64,000 bases of DNA from Gammaproteobacteria bacterium (GCA_002725995.1 PBRQ01000098.1:1-64000); one strand, 5' to 3'. Shown: positions 9,347 through 18,607, counted from the stretch's first letter. Program-made: numbers and translations. The notes: generated from the sequence alone by a model not told the origin.

Positions 9347-10570
9347 ATGCCCAAACCATCAACTTCGCGAACGCAGTATGTCTGGTACATGACTGGCTTG
9401 ACCAGTTTTGTCATACCCATGGGTATTCAGGCAGTACTATTTCCCTGGCTGGTTGTAGTTCAGCTCCAGGAGAGTGCCAGTCGCCTCGGGATGGCACAAA
9501 TGGCGACACAATTGCCCGGTCTGTTTCTGATTTTGTTTGGCGGCCTGCTTGCCGATCGTATTGATCAGCGAAAAATACTTATTTCGTGCCATATCGTCGC
9601 GGCAGCTCCCGCTGCAGGCCTGGCGTTGGCTGTGTACTACGGGCACCTGAGCTATCCAGTGTTGATTATTTATGCCCTGGTTATGGGCACCGTCGGCCCC
9701 TTTATGCAGCCAGCCAGAGATGGAATGCTGAATCGCATCGCCGGCGACGAACTGCAGAGAACGGTCACAATAACAATGGGGCTGACGTTTGGTGCCCAGA
9801 TATTTGGCTATGCGGCTGCAAGTTTTGCGGACAGAATTGGTGCCGTAACAATACTGGCGCTTCAGTCTGCGATTGTTCTTAGTGGAGCATTTATTTGTTT
9901 GAAACTGATGCCTTCCAGGCCGCTTGCACATGATTCGGCGGGAAAATCCAGGATTACTCAGATTAAAAGTGGCTTGCGCCTGGTACTGGGATCCAACCGT
10001 ATGCTGCCGGCACTGATAATGATAGCGGTGACGAGTTTCTTTTATGGTGGTAGCTTCTTTGTGCTCAACCCACTTATTGTGAGGGATATTTATGGCGGTA
10101 GCGCGGTAGACATATCGCTGTGCTATGGCATGTTTATGTGCGGTACAATCGTGTCGACCATACTGCTGGTAACATCGGGCGGGCTGCATCTGCAAGGGAA
10201 GGGTATGTTGCTGGCCGTATTTTTTGGCGGTTTCTGTTTGCTCCTTGCAGCTTTGAAACTATCATTTTATGGATATCTAGCTGCGCTCTTCATTTGGGGC
10301 ATGTGTGGCGGAGTTTCCCTGAGTATGGGGCGCACCATCATGCAGGAATCAGCACCGCGTGATCATCTGGCCAGGGTGATGTCGATATTTTCGCTGGGTA
10401 ACATTGGTGCCATGCCCCTGGGTACGTTCACAATGGGCTTCTGTGCAGCGCAAATCGGTTCGCTTGCCAGTCTCATTGTGGCGGTGGCAGGTGTCTGGCT
10501 GGTGGCGACGATCGTCTGGGTAAAGACGGATCTCGCCACACTTGAGCCACTGTCGATACCCATGGATTAA
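9347..10570 (+). CDS. MFS transporter (EntS-like, MFS_3)
   Basis: 407-residue major facilitator with about 12 membrane spans and the cytoplasmic-loop motif GGLLADRIDQRK (about 65-76) after the second span. Sequence style fits the EntS/MFS_3 exporters. Substrate unknown. No clear ribosome site precedes the ATG. It is followed 24 bases later by an alpha/beta hydrolase, so the two are probably co-transcribed; that context does not name a substrate. Confidence 0.85.
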   Translation: MPKPSTSRTQYVWYMTGLTSFVIPMGIQAVLFPWLVVVQLQESASRLGMAQMATQLPGLFLILFGGLLADRIDQRKILISCHIVAAAPAAGLALAVYYGHLSYPVLIIYALVMGTVGPFMQPARDGMLNRIAGDELQRTVTITMGLTFGAQIFGYAAASFADRIGAVTILALQSAIVLSGAFICLKLMPSRPLAHDSAGKSRITQIKSGLRLVLGSNRMLPALIMIAVTSFFYGGSFFVLNPLIVRDIYGGSAVDISLCYGMFMCGTIVSTILLVTSGGLHLQGKGMLLAVFFGGFCLLLAALKLSFYGYLAALFIWGMCGGVSLSMGRTIMQESAPRDHLARVMSIFSLGNIGAMPLGTFTMGFCAAQIGSLASLIVAVAGVWLVATIVWVKTDLATLEPLSIPMD

Positions 10571-10594
10571 ACTGATTGCTAAGGAAATGGAGCT

Positions 10595-11482
10595 ATGAAT
10601 TGTAGTGAGAACTACGTGACCGTAAATGGCGTCAGCCTCTGCTGGTTTGAGTGGGGTAGTGAATTCAGGGAAGAAGGCACGATTCTGCTGGTGCATGCAA
10701 CTGGTTTCCATGCCCGCTGCTGGGACCAGGTTGTAAATCACCTGTCGGGCAAAAATGTCATTGCTATTGATGTTCGTGGGCACGGCCGCAGTGACAAGAC
10801 GCCACCTTTCAACTGGGATGCATTCGGCGCCGATCTCGTGGAGTTCCTGGCGAAATTTGAGCTGAACAATATTGTTGGCGTCGGTCATTCCATGGGTGGT
10901 CATGTCGTGAGCCAAACCGCAGCTAACGACGTATCCAGGTTTACCCGGCTACTTCTGATTGACCCCGTCATAGTATCACCAGAAGCCTATGTACAGCATG
11001 AAGAGGGGCCGCCCGCCTGGTTCAATGATGCTACCGAACATCCTGTGGCTAGGCGGAAAAACTATTTTGCCGATGCTGATGCCATGTTCAATAATCTTCA
11101 TGGCCGAAGTTCCTATGCCGTGTGGAGAGATGATGTGTTGCGTGACTATTGTGAGTATGGTCTGAACGACAATCCTGAGGGTGACGGTTATGTTCTTAGC
11201 TGCCCACCAGAAATTGAGGCTTCAATTTATATTCAGGCAGCCGGAACCAATATATCCGATCAGATTCGCCACGTCGATATACCGGTCAGAGTTTTACGCG
11301 CCAAACCCCGTGACCCGAACAGCATGGAAATGGATTTTACAACCTCTCCCACCTGGCCAGAACTGGCGAGCCAGTTTAAATTGGGAACAGATGTCTTTCT
11401 CCCGGAGCTCACACATTTCATGCCCATGCAGGATCCTGCCCTGATCGCTAACCATATCCTTCATGAAAAAATGGAAGTTTGA
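10595..11482 (+). CDS. Alpha/beta hydrolase
   Basis: 295-residue alpha/beta hydrolase. Oxyanion segment VHATGFHA (about 33-40), DVRGHGRSD (59-67), nucleophile elbow GHSMGG with Ser99, and a C-terminal LTHFMPM whose His is the likely third triad member. Roughly 100 residues between the elbow and the end form a cap. Substrate unknown; esterase or epoxide-hydrolase-like activity is typical. A GGAG/AAGGAA ribosome region lies just before the ATG. Confidence 0.85.
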   Translation: MNCSENYVTVNGVSLCWFEWGSEFREEGTILLVHATGFHARCWDQVVNHLSGKNVIAIDVRGHGRSDKTPPFNWDAFGADLVEFLAKFELNNIVGVGHSMGGHVVSQTAANDVSRFTRLLLIDPVIVSPEAYVQHEEGPPAWFNDATEHPVARRKNYFADADAMFNNLHGRSSYAVWRDDVLRDYCEYGLNDNPEGDGYVLSCPPEIEASIYIQAAGTNISDQIRHVDIPVRVLRAKPRDPNSMEMDFTTSPTWPELASQFKLGTDVFLPELTHFMPMQDPALIANHILHEKMEV

Positions 11483-11621
11483 GTGAGATTAAACCCTTCG
11501 TGGGCGTTTGTTCGTGGGATTCTCGCTGAATTGTACTCGTGATTTGAGTCAGCTTATTTGCATTAGCCACCAGTCTGGACTAAAACACTAAAGACAATTA
11601 AGCCATACAAGGGGTCAAGTT

Positions 11622-12218
11622 ATGGAAGTATCTACAATTGTGTTTCTGGTTGTTGTCGGAGTACTGCTTATCTGGGCGGTCACAATCTATAACCAGCTTG
11701 TTTCGTTGAAGAACCGCTACAAGAATGCCTTCGCCCAAATAGAGGTACAACTGAAACGACGTTATGACCTGATACCCAACCTGGTTGAGACTGCCAAGGG
11801 CTACCTCGAACATGAACGGGAGACCCTGGAAGCCGTTATTAAAGCTAGAGATATGGCGGCCTCGGTTCTTGCGGATGCCGCCAGGGATCCCGCAAATGCT
11901 TCAGCAATAACAGAGTTGGCCGGTCAGGAGCAGGTACTAAGTGGCGCACTGGGAAGGTTCAATGTCGCTGTTGAAGCCTATCCTGATCTGAAGGCCAATG
12001 AGAATATGATTCAGTTGAGTGAGGAGCTGACCAGCACGGAAAATAAGGTCGCATTTGCCCGCCAGGCGTTCAACGATCAGGTCATGAGCTACAACACCTA
12101 TCGTCAGTCCTTTCCCCAGGTTGCGCTTGCGGGCACCTTCGGGCACGGACAGGACGCCACCTTGCTTGAGTTCGCTGACAGTGAAGCGATTCAGAGTGCG
12201 CCAAGCGTGTCTTTCTGA
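11622..12218 (+). CDS. lemA: LemA family protein
   Basis: 198-residue LemA protein: one N-terminal membrane span (about 5-23) followed by the diagnostic [20 protein letters not shown] and [14 protein letters not shown], then a long helical cytoplasmic or periplasmic domain. Ribosome site AAGGGG seven bases before ATG. LemA proteins often pair with HtpX/M48 proteases or TPM-domain proteins, as here with the M48 gene 22 bases downstream. Molecular role unsettled; likely membrane quality control. Confidence 0.95.
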   Translation: MEVSTIVFLVVVGVLLIWAVTIYNQLVSLKNRYKNAFAQIEVQLKRRYDLIPNLVETAKGYLEHERETLEAVIKARDMAASVLADAARDPANASAITELAGQEQVLSGALGRFNVAVEAYPDLKANENMIQLSEELTSTENKVAFARQAFNDQVMSYNTYRQSFPQVALAGTFGHGQDATLLEFADSEAIQSAPSVSF

Positions 12219-12240
12219 GAAGACGTTTCAGCCGTAACCA

Positions 12241-14115
12241 ATGAATTTCTTTGAATCACAGGATGTAGCAAGGCGGAATACAAGATTTCTCATGTTTCTT
12301 TTTTTCCTCGCGGTGCTGTCACTTGTGCTCCTGACGAATCTGCTGGTGCTGGTGATGATCAATTACGGGGACACCGGTGCTGTGATGAGGGAACAGCTGA
12401 ACTATAGCTGGCAACTTTTCGGGGCTGTATCCCTGGGTGTTGTGACGCTAATCGGGGTCGCCAGTCTGATTCGCCTACAGACGCTGAAAAGAGGAGGCTC
12501 GGTCATCGCAGAAATGATGGACGGCATTCTCCTGGTGGACGCGGGAGATGACTATAACAAGCAGAAACTGCTCAACTGCGTGGCGGAAATGGCCATTGCA
12601 TCCAGTATCCCGGTCCCGCCCGTTTACCTTATCCAGGACCCTGCGATCAACGCATTTGCTGCTGGGTATTCCAGTGGTGATGCGGTTATCGGCATTACCA
12701 CGGGCGCTATAGAGAACCTGAACAGGGAGCAGCTTCAAGGGGTAATCGCCCATGAGTTCAGCCATATCTTGAACGGCGACATGAGGCTCAACATCCGCCT
12801 GATTGGCGTACTGCATGGAATACTGGTGCTCGCCCTTGCGGGGCGCATGATCCTATATTCCGGTAATAGAAGGAGCCGTAATAAGGATGGGGGCGGGCTG
12901 CTGGCCCTAGGTATTGGCTTGCTGGTCATTGGTTACATAGGTCGCTTTTTTGGCAACCTGATCAAGGCTGCTGTCAGCAGGCAAAGGGAGTACCTCGCTG
13001 ATGCTTCTGCAGTCCAGTTCACCCGGAATGCGGATGGTATAGCGGACGCCCTTAAGCGAATCGGTGGTTACGAAACAGGTTCGATTGTGGCGAATCCAGA
13101 GAGCGAAGAATTGAGCCATGCCTTCTTTTCCCAGGGTGTCAATTTCATGCTGGGCAACCTGTTTGCAACGCACCCGGATCTCGAGGACAGGATTCAGAGG
13201 ATTGAGCCCCGCTGGAGCGGCAAGTTTCTAGCTGAAACGGTTCCGGAGCCCCAGGGTGGCGACGGTGGGCAGGATCACGTTATGGGTTTTGCTTCCCAAG
13301 GAGTCAAGGTGGACCCGGAGGTTTTGGTCAGCCAGGTTGGTAATCCGGATGTTGGTCATCTGCTACTGGCAAGGCAGCTTATAAAAATGATTCCGGCTAA
13401 GTTTCGTGAGGCTGCCAACGAACCCTATTCATCTCGTGCACTTGTTTATCTCATGCTACTTGATGGGGACGAAGAAGTTAGGAAGGTGCAGCTGGATCAT
13501 TTACGTGATACGGCGGACCTGTCCGTGTTTGATTCACTCGAAGCGCTGCTCGCTTGTCGGTCAGACCTGAAGCGGGAGATGTGCCTGCCAATTCTGGAGC
13601 TGAGCATGCCCACGCTTCGACAGCTAACATTCAAGCAGTATCAGCTGTTTATGAGCAATATCCGGGTCCTGATCGAGGCAGACAATCGCATCAGCTTATC
13701 TGAGTGGTGTCTGCAGAAGTACATCAGCAAGCACCTGAAAGAAGTATTCGAGAAGGCGCATGGAGAACCAAAATACAGGAATATGGGTAAGCTAAAGGCG
13801 CACTGTGCAGTATTGCTGTCGATGCTGGCCTACTGTGATCGCAAATCTAGAATCGAGCCGATGGAGGCATTCTCTTTAGGGAGTGCCGAACTGGGCGTAC
13901 CTATCGCGCTCCTGGAGAAATCCCAGTTGAGCTTTAACAAGCTTGATGCAGCATTGGATACGCTGGCTGTGCTGCACCCCCTGAAAAAGCCGAAGCTGTT
14001 AAAGGCCTGCATAAAGACGATAGCTGCCGATGGTATCGTTAGTGTCGCCGAAGCTGAATTGGTTCGTACCGTCGCAGACTCACTGGATTGTCCGATTCCG
14101 CCTATTTCAGCATAA
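12241..14115 (+). CDS. M48 family metalloprotease with TerB-like C-terminus
   Basis: 624-residue membrane protease. Two N-terminal spans (about 15-40 and 58-78), zinc motif HEFSH at 171-175, two more spans (about 185-200 and 215-240), then SRQREYLADASAV supplying the third zinc ligand Glu. This is HtpX-like topology, but HtpX is about 290 residues; here roughly 320 extra residues follow, ending in a helical segment with AHCAVLLSMLAYCDR and ACIKTIAADGIVSVAEAELV that resembles a TerB/tellurite-resistance domain. Paired with LemA. Probable role: degradation of damaged membrane proteins; the C-terminal domain may be regulatory. Confidence 0.9.
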   Translation: MNFFESQDVARRNTRFLMFLFFLAVLSLVLLTNLLVLVMINYGDTGAVMREQLNYSWQLFGAVSLGVVTLIGVASLIRLQTLKRGGSVIAEMMDGILLVDAGDDYNKQKLLNCVAEMAIASSIPVPPVYLIQDPAINAFAAGYSSGDAVIGITTGAIENLNREQLQGVIAHEFSHILNGDMRLNIRLIGVLHGILVLALAGRMILYSGNRRSRNKDGGGLLALGIGLLVIGYIGRFFGNLIKAAVSRQREYLADASAVQFTRNADGIADALKRIGGYETGSIVANPESEELSHAFFSQGVNFMLGNLFATHPDLEDRIQRIEPRWSGKFLAETVPEPQGGDGGQDHVMGFASQGVKVDPEVLVSQVGNPDVGHLLLARQLIKMIPAKFREAANEPYSSRALVYLMLLDGDEEVRKVQLDHLRDTADLSVFDSLEALLACRSDLKREMCLPILELSMPTLRQLTFKQYQLFMSNIRVLIEADNRISLSEWCLQKYISKHLKEVFEKAHGEPKYRNMGKLKAHCAVLLSMLAYCDRKSRIEPMEAFSLGSAELGVPIALLEKSQLSFNKLDAALDTLAVLHPLKKPKLLKACIKTIAADGIVSVAEAELVRTVADSLDCPIPPISA

Positions 14116-14180
14116 GTGGATCTAGGTCGTAGCAGCTTGGTTTTTATCTATGACCTTTGCCTGGACAACTGTCTTTTTTA

Positions 14181-14897
14181 TTAGTGGAACAAGGATGCAT
14201 TTTTAAGCATGTAGGCTGGCCCATGTATACCGTTGATCGCTGCATTTTCACCATAGAGTTGTTCCTTTAACTGCCCATAAGCATCACGATTAGCGCCAAG
14301 CCGTGATAGCTCCTGGGCTTTGCTCATCGCTGAGCTAAGCAACTGGTCCTGCTCGTCAATATGTTGAACGATTCCTGCAGCCAGCGCCTCTGGCCCAGTC
14401 CAGCGCTTGGCCAGCTGTACCGTTTGAAAGAAGGCGCTCATCGGTATTTTGTGGCGGAATAATGCCAGCTCGGGGTTTGGTATGGTTAGGCCCAATTCGA
14501 TTTCATTTGCACAGATGAAACCGCGGTCAGCCCGCATACACCTTATGTCATGACATAGGGCTAACATAAAACCGGCGCCAAATGCGTGACCATTAACGGC
14601 ACAGACCGAGGGCATGGGTAGCGTTATCAGCCTCCCCATCAGTGCCATGTATTCGTCTCCAAAAACGTCCCGATCTCCACCCGGGTGATCACCTGTCGCG
14701 CTATACCAGTCAAGGTCCAGCCCGTTGGAGAAAAATTTCGGGTTGGTGGAGGTGGTAACCAAGGCTGCAGGACCAGTCGAATTCTCTACTTCGTCCAATG
14801 CTTTTGAAAATTCACGGACGAAGGTAGTGTTCCAGCGATTTTCACCCGCGTTCATGTTCAGGACGAAGACGTCATACTCGTGCGTCAGTTCAATCAT
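14181..14897 (-). CDS. Enoyl-CoA isomerase-like crotonase
   Basis: 238-residue crotonase-fold protein. Oxyanion segments are FFSNGLDLDW (about 54-63) and VNGHAFGAGFMLALCHDIR; the ANEIELGL segment resembles delta3,delta2-enoyl-CoA isomerases of the ECI/PECI type more than hydratases. It would shift double bonds during unsaturated fatty acid oxidation. Good AGGA ribosome site. It is convergent with the protease and divergent from the acyl-CoA dehydrogenase, sharing its promoter region. Confidence 0.85.
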   Translation of the reverse strand: MIELTHEYDVFVLNMNAGENRWNTTFVREFSKALDEVENSTGPAALVTTSTNPKFFSNGLDLDWYSATGDHPGGDRDVFGDEYMALMGRLITLPMPSVCAVNGHAFGAGFMLALCHDIRCMRADRGFICANEIELGLTIPNPELALFRHKIPMSAFFQTVQLAKRWTGPEALAAGIVQHIDEQDQLLSSAMSKAQELSRLGANRDAYGQLKEQLYGENAAINGIHGPAYMLKNASLFH

Positions 14898-15106
14898 TTG
14901 GTTCCTGATTGTCGGTGATAAAAGTGGAGTGTACCTGAGATGCTAAATCGCCACTATCACCCTGGTTAATATGGGCACACAGTTGGAGCCTGCCTACTTA
15001 TCTTTGCTCCGTGTTTTTGATACTGTAGCCCGGTGCCGAGCTGCCCTGCATGGTGTGCAGGACTGGCTCAGGATATTCTAGATATAAGGATGAGGAGATT
15101 ACAGAC

Positions 15107-16234
15107 ATGCCCCTAGTTTTGAATGAAGAGCAGAACATGCTCAAGGATGCAGCCAAAGACTTTTGTACCACTAATACGCCCATCACGCAGATGCGCCGAT
15201 TAAGGGACGAAAAAGATGCGGACGGATTTGACCGTGAATCCTGGCAGCAGATGGTGGAACTCGGCTGGGCTGGTATTACTATTCCTGAGGATTTCGGTGG
15301 TCTTGGTTTTGGCTATATGGGAATGGGCGTGGTCATGGAGGAGTGTGGCCGTACCTTAACCTGTTCTCCGCTGTTGGCTACCGCGGTTGGTGCCTGTGCA
15401 ATTGTTCAGGGTGGAACCGACGCTCAGAAGTCAGAGTTATTGCCCAAGGTGGCTGGCGGGGAACTGCTGCTGGCTGTCGCACTTGAAGAGACGCCTCATC
15501 ACAATCCATACGGAGCTGCCACAAGCGTGGAGAAATCTGGGGATGGTTACAAGGTAACGGGTAGCAAGAAGTTTGTACTGGACGGACATGTAGCGGATAA
15601 GATTATTGTCGTCACCAGGACATCGGGAAGTGCGGGTGACCGGGATGGTTTGACACTGGTTATGGTTGACCGGGATTCTGTGGGTGTCGCGGTGACACGA
15701 ACTATTATGGCCGACAGCAGGAACGCAGCAAATATTGAATTTGATAATGCTGAGGGCGTGTTGCTGGGTGAGGAGGGTGAGGGTGCTGCTGTCCTCGATA
15801 TCTCGCTTGATACAGGCAGGGTTCTTCTTGCTGCAGAAATGCTTGGCGGCCTGCAGGAATGTTTTGAGCGAACCGTTGAGTATCTGAAGGTGCGAGAACA
15901 GTTTGGCGTTCCCATCGGCTCATTTCAGGCGCTGAAGCATCGTGCAGCAGATATGTTCTGCGAGGTTGAACTGTCAAAGTCCGTCGTACTTGAAGCCCTT
16001 TCTGCACTGGATGAAGGTTCAGACGAAACGGCCGAATTGGCTAGCCTTGCCAAGGCGAGGCTCAATGACACCTACAACCTTGTCAGTAGTGAGGGTGTTC
16101 AGATGCATGGTGGTATAGGTATGACAGATGAATATGAAATCGGCTTTTTCCTGAAAAGATCACGCGTCTGTGAGCATACCTTTGGCAACAGTGCTTTTCA
16201 TCGGAATCGATATGGTGAGTTGCAGGGTTACTAG
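15107..16234 (+). CDS. Acyl-CoA dehydrogenase
   Basis: 375-residue flavoprotein of the acyl-CoA dehydrogenase family: N-terminal helical domain, middle beta domain (VALEETPHHN ... VTGSKKFVLDG), C-terminal helical domain ending in QMHGGIGMTDEYEI and FLKRSR, which lines the FAD site. It oxidises an acyl-CoA to the 2-enoyl-CoA. Start at 15107 is chosen for GAGGAG nine bases upstream; an upstream ATG at 15050 would add 19 non-conserved residues. Chain length specificity is not readable. The lysine- and serine-containing middle domain and lack of an N-terminal extension argue against a fusion type. Confidence 0.92.
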   Translation: MPLVLNEEQNMLKDAAKDFCTTNTPITQMRRLRDEKDADGFDRESWQQMVELGWAGITIPEDFGGLGFGYMGMGVVMEECGRTLTCSPLLATAVGACAIVQGGTDAQKSELLPKVAGGELLLAVALEETPHHNPYGAATSVEKSGDGYKVTGSKKFVLDGHVADKIIVVTRTSGSAGDRDGLTLVMVDRDSVGVAVTRTIMADSRNAANIEFDNAEGVLLGEEGEGAAVLDISLDTGRVLLAAEMLGGLQECFERTVEYLKVREQFGVPIGSFQALKHRAADMFCEVELSKSVVLEALSALDEGSDETAELASLAKARLNDTYNLVSSEGVQMHGGIGMTDEYEIGFFLKRSRVCEHTFGNSAFHRNRYGELQGY

Positions 16235-16250
16235 AAACCGAAGGGATGGT

Positions 16251-16526
16251 TTACTTTGACCGTCTCTGGATTCCCGCTAATCCTTGGGACAGTAAATATC
16301 GTAGAGTGTTGATATTCGCTGCTTCTCCTTCTTTTAGGGAGTAGTAGACGACCTGCGCATCCCTGTGTGAGTTGACTACGTTTTCGTGCCGCATACGTGC
16401 CAGGTGTTGGGAGACGAGCGACTGGCTGATGCCAATAGAATTGGACAGGTCACCCACGGACCGTTCCTCTATTTTTAACTCACAAAGAATCATAAGCCGG
16501 TGGGGGTGCCCCAGGAGTTTCATCAT
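16251..16526 (-). CDS. ArsR/SmtB-family regulator (YgaV/BigR-like), short N-terminus
   Basis: 91-residue winged-helix repressor: LLGHPHRLMILCEL, then recognition helix region GISQSLVSQHLARMRHENVV, then wing SHRDAQVVYYSL. This is closest in style to YgaV/BigR sulfide- or persulfide-responsive regulators, which fits the thioredoxin-like and YeeE/YedE genes beyond. Known members carry about 15-20 more residues before LLGH. Here VAQRASE is still readable upstream but runs into a TAG, so the N-terminus may be truncated or frameshifted. Cys15 is the only cysteine visible, so a two-cysteine switch would be incomplete. Convergent with the dehydrogenase. Confidence 0.8.
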   Translation of the reverse strand: MMKLLGHPHRLMILCELKIEERSVGDLSNSIGISQSLVSQHLARMRHENVVNSHRDAQVVYYSLKEGEAANINTLRYLLSQGLAGIQRRSK

Positions 16527-16726
16527 TTCACTTGCCCGCTGTGCAACCCAGGGCTACCTGCGGTTTCTCAGTCATAGAATTGAAGGGATAATTGAAAAAG
16601 ATGGTGACCTGGCGGACGCCTACGCGATAGATCAGTCTGACTACGCCCACCTGAATACATTTCAGGAACTGGCTGCTAAGAATGTAGGTCGGCTGTTTCA
16701 AACCATGGAAATGGAATTCTTTTAAG

Positions 16727-17182
16727 ATGCGAATGATCTGTTTAGTAGCTCTGCTGTGGATTAACCATACATACGCGGCACCTATTGAAGCTGTCAGCAA
16801 TCTTGCAGCCGAGAGTATGCGGGCCGTAAGTGAGGGCAGGGTTTATCTGCTCTATGTTTCTCGAATGGCGTGTCCCTATTGCACTCAGCTGGAGCAAGGC
16901 GTTCTTTCACCCACGCTCAAAAATGATGGCTACCTGCCCCTGGTAGATCTGCGTGAGCTTGCCTGGGAGGCCGAGAAGGTTGTAGATTTTGATCAGCAGG
17001 TTCGGGGAGCCGCTGAGATTATTACCCGCTACAAGGTTATGGGCACGCCAACACTGCTGTTTTTGGGTGTCCAGGGAAACGAGCTGGTGAGTCGAATCAC
17101 CGGTTATCAATCCGAAGACTTCTATTGGTACTACTTTGATGAAGCAATTGAGAATGTCTGGATAGAATTGGAAGGGAGGTAG
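16727..17182 (+). CDS. Periplasmic thioredoxin-like protein
   Basis: 151-residue secreted protein: signal peptide about 1-18 (ending YAA), active site CPYC at 49-52, cis-proline segment MGTPTLLF near 106. It resembles SoxW-like thioredoxins that maintain sulfur-oxidation or sulfur-uptake proteins in the periplasm. It lies upstream of the YeeE/YedE pair and opposite an ArsR regulator, giving a small sulfur-related cluster. No strong ribosome site; the ATG starts one base after the stop of an unexplained upstream reading frame. Confidence 0.82.
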   Translation: MRMICLVALLWINHTYAAPIEAVSNLAAESMRAVSEGRVYLLYVSRMACPYCTQLEQGVLSPTLKNDGYLPLVDLRELAWEAEKVVDFDQQVRGAAEIITRYKVMGTPTLLFLGVQGNELVSRITGYQSEDFYWYYFDEAIENVWIELEGR

Positions 17183-17341
17183 CCCCTCGAAAACCAAAGT
17201 CGGCAAGAGCTGGCTGATTTGCCGGCGCCTGTTTCCCATCGGTTATAGTGAAGGGCATGCTTATGCTTAGGTCCAACTCTTTCTTGTACCTGTTTGGTCC
17301 CCCTTGTACATTACAGGTTCAGCATACTGAGGAGGCTCCCC

Positions 17342-17812
17342 GTGCCGCTCATTGATACATTGTTTCCCCTAGGAATAGCGCACTACCTCGTAGGCGGAAT
17401 ATTTATTGGCCTGGGTGTAAGTTTTCTGTTTATTTCCACTGGCCTGATCGGTGGTATGAGCAGCCTCTTTACCACAACCTTGTCCTATGTCTCCAGTTGG
17501 AGTTACTTCAACCAGGAATCATTCATTTCCAGTCGAAACTGGCGCCTGGTTTATGCAACCGGACTTATCATTGGTGCGGCACTCTGGTGTTTTTTCATCG
17601 GAGAATCCTTTCAAACATCCGTGAACTGGTGGCAGCTGAGTCTGGGTGGATTCATCGCTGGATTTGGAGCAAGACTTTCGAACGGTTGCACTTCAGGTCA
17701 TGGGATCTGTGGTCTCGCGTCTATGCAGCTGCCATCGTTGCTGGCAGTAATCATATTTCTATCATCTGCCATGGTCTCTGCTGCCATTGTAAAAATGTTG
17801 GGGGGTGTGTAA
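17342..17812 (+). CDS. YeeE/YedE family sulfur transporter, first half
   Basis: 156-residue membrane protein with four spans and the motif GARLSNGCTSGHGICG, the conserved cysteine-bearing loop of YeeE/YedE (TsuA-like) permeases that carry thiosulfate or related sulfur compounds. The GTG start at 17342 is preferred because AGGAGG lies seven bases before it; an upstream TTG would add 16 residues. The stop overlaps the next gene's ATG (TAATG), so the two halves are translated together, as in PmpAB-type transporters. Confidence 0.88.
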   Translation: MPLIDTLFPLGIAHYLVGGIFIGLGVSFLFISTGLIGGMSSLFTTTLSYVSSWSYFNQESFISSRNWRLVYATGLIIGAALWCFFIGESFQTSVNWWQLSLGGFIAGFGARLSNGCTSGHGICGLASMQLPSLLAVIIFLSSAMVSAAIVKMLGGV

Positions 17813-18243
17813 TGAAAATATCCTCTTTGGCCTGTGTGTTGATTGCCGGTATTTTATTTGGCTTTGGGCTTTCTTATGCTTCGATGATCAGTCCTGAAGT
17901 TGTCCTTTCTTTCTTGCGGTTTGAAGATTTTGGACTGTTGTGGGTGTTGGGCGCTGCCTCTTTCGTCACTTTTCTTACCTACCAGCTAGTGCCCAGGGTG
18001 ATGAGCAAGCCTCTTCTGGAATCAGTGTTTGGAGTGCACCCATCGGAGATGAGCAGAAATACTCTGGTGGGTGCTGCAATTTTTGGAATTGGCTGGGGTA
18101 TTTGTGGGGTCTGTCCCGGGCCAGCGATAGCCGGCCTTGGTGCTGGCAATTGGCCGTTGGCGATTACCCTGGCTTCGGTATTTGCCGGTGCCTTTGTCCA
18201 GGGTCGAATTAGTGATGTACCCCCTGTGGGGGAAGACCAATAA
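17812..18243 (+). CDS. YeeE/YedE family transporter, second half (DUF6691-like)
   Basis: 143-residue membrane protein with four spans and the loop GWGICGVCPGPAIAGLG, the partner cysteine motif of two-component YeeE/YedE transporters. The start overlaps the stop of the first half by one base. The pair would form the import channel for thiosulfate, sulfide or persulfide-type sulfur; direction and exact substrate are inference. A hairpin terminator follows immediately. Confidence 0.88.
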   Translation: MKISSLACVLIAGILFGFGLSYASMISPEVVLSFLRFEDFGLLWVLGAASFVTFLTYQLVPRVMSKPLLESVFGVHPSEMSRNTLVGAAIFGIGWGICGVCPGPAIAGLGAGNWPLAITLASVFAGAFVQGRISDVPPVGEDQ

Positions 18244-18245
18244 AA

Positions 18246-18269
18246 AAGCCCCACTGTTAAGCGGGGCTT
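18246..18269. terminator. Probable bidirectional intrinsic terminator
   Basis: AAGCCCC (18246-18252) pairs with GGGGCTT (18263-18269) around a 10-base loop. Six A residues precede the left arm, so a transcript from the minus strand would end in a run of U; the plus side has only CCGGTTTT. It ends the YeeE/YedE operon and may stop read-through from the opposite operon. Confidence 0.75.
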
Positions 18270-18478
18270 CCGGTTTTCACGTGTCTTCCGAGTAAGTACT
18301 TCACAACTCCAAGCACCCTTAAAGAGTTTTGACCTTGGCGTTTTTCGTACGTTGGCAGATTTAGGTGTCCGCCTTAGTGGGGGCTTACTAGACCCTTAAA
18401 ATCACTATACGCTCTCTCGGATGGATTGTTAAAGACCGATTATTTCTCAACAGATTCTGTTTAGAGTTTCCGGAGATA

Positions 18479-18607
18479 ATGAAACCACTACTGGTTTTGC
18501 TGGCGTTGGTTTTTGTGATTCTTATCGTTCTCCATTACCTGCTGGACACTTTTCTGCGCGCGGAGTTCGGGGCAACATGGACCGACTGTTCGGCGGCCTT
18601 CAATTGA
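18479..18607 (+). CDS. Possible 42-residue single-span membrane protein
   Basis: Short frame starting ATGAAACC after GGAGATA, encoding 42 residues: a single hydrophobic helix (about 3-22, LLVLLALVFVILIVLHYLL) followed by a short polar tail with one cysteine. This is the layout of many bacterial micro-membrane proteins. No homologue is recognised and no neighbour suggests a role; it could also be a chance frame. Confidence 0.35.
   Translation: MKPLLVLLALVFVILIVLHYLLDTFLRAEFGATWTDCSAAFN

Noticed and set aside
16528-16800. 90-residue minus frame upstream of the ArsR gene
   Set aside because: Does not resemble a protein except the last residues (MTEKPQVA), which may be a frameshifted regulator start; no ribosome site.
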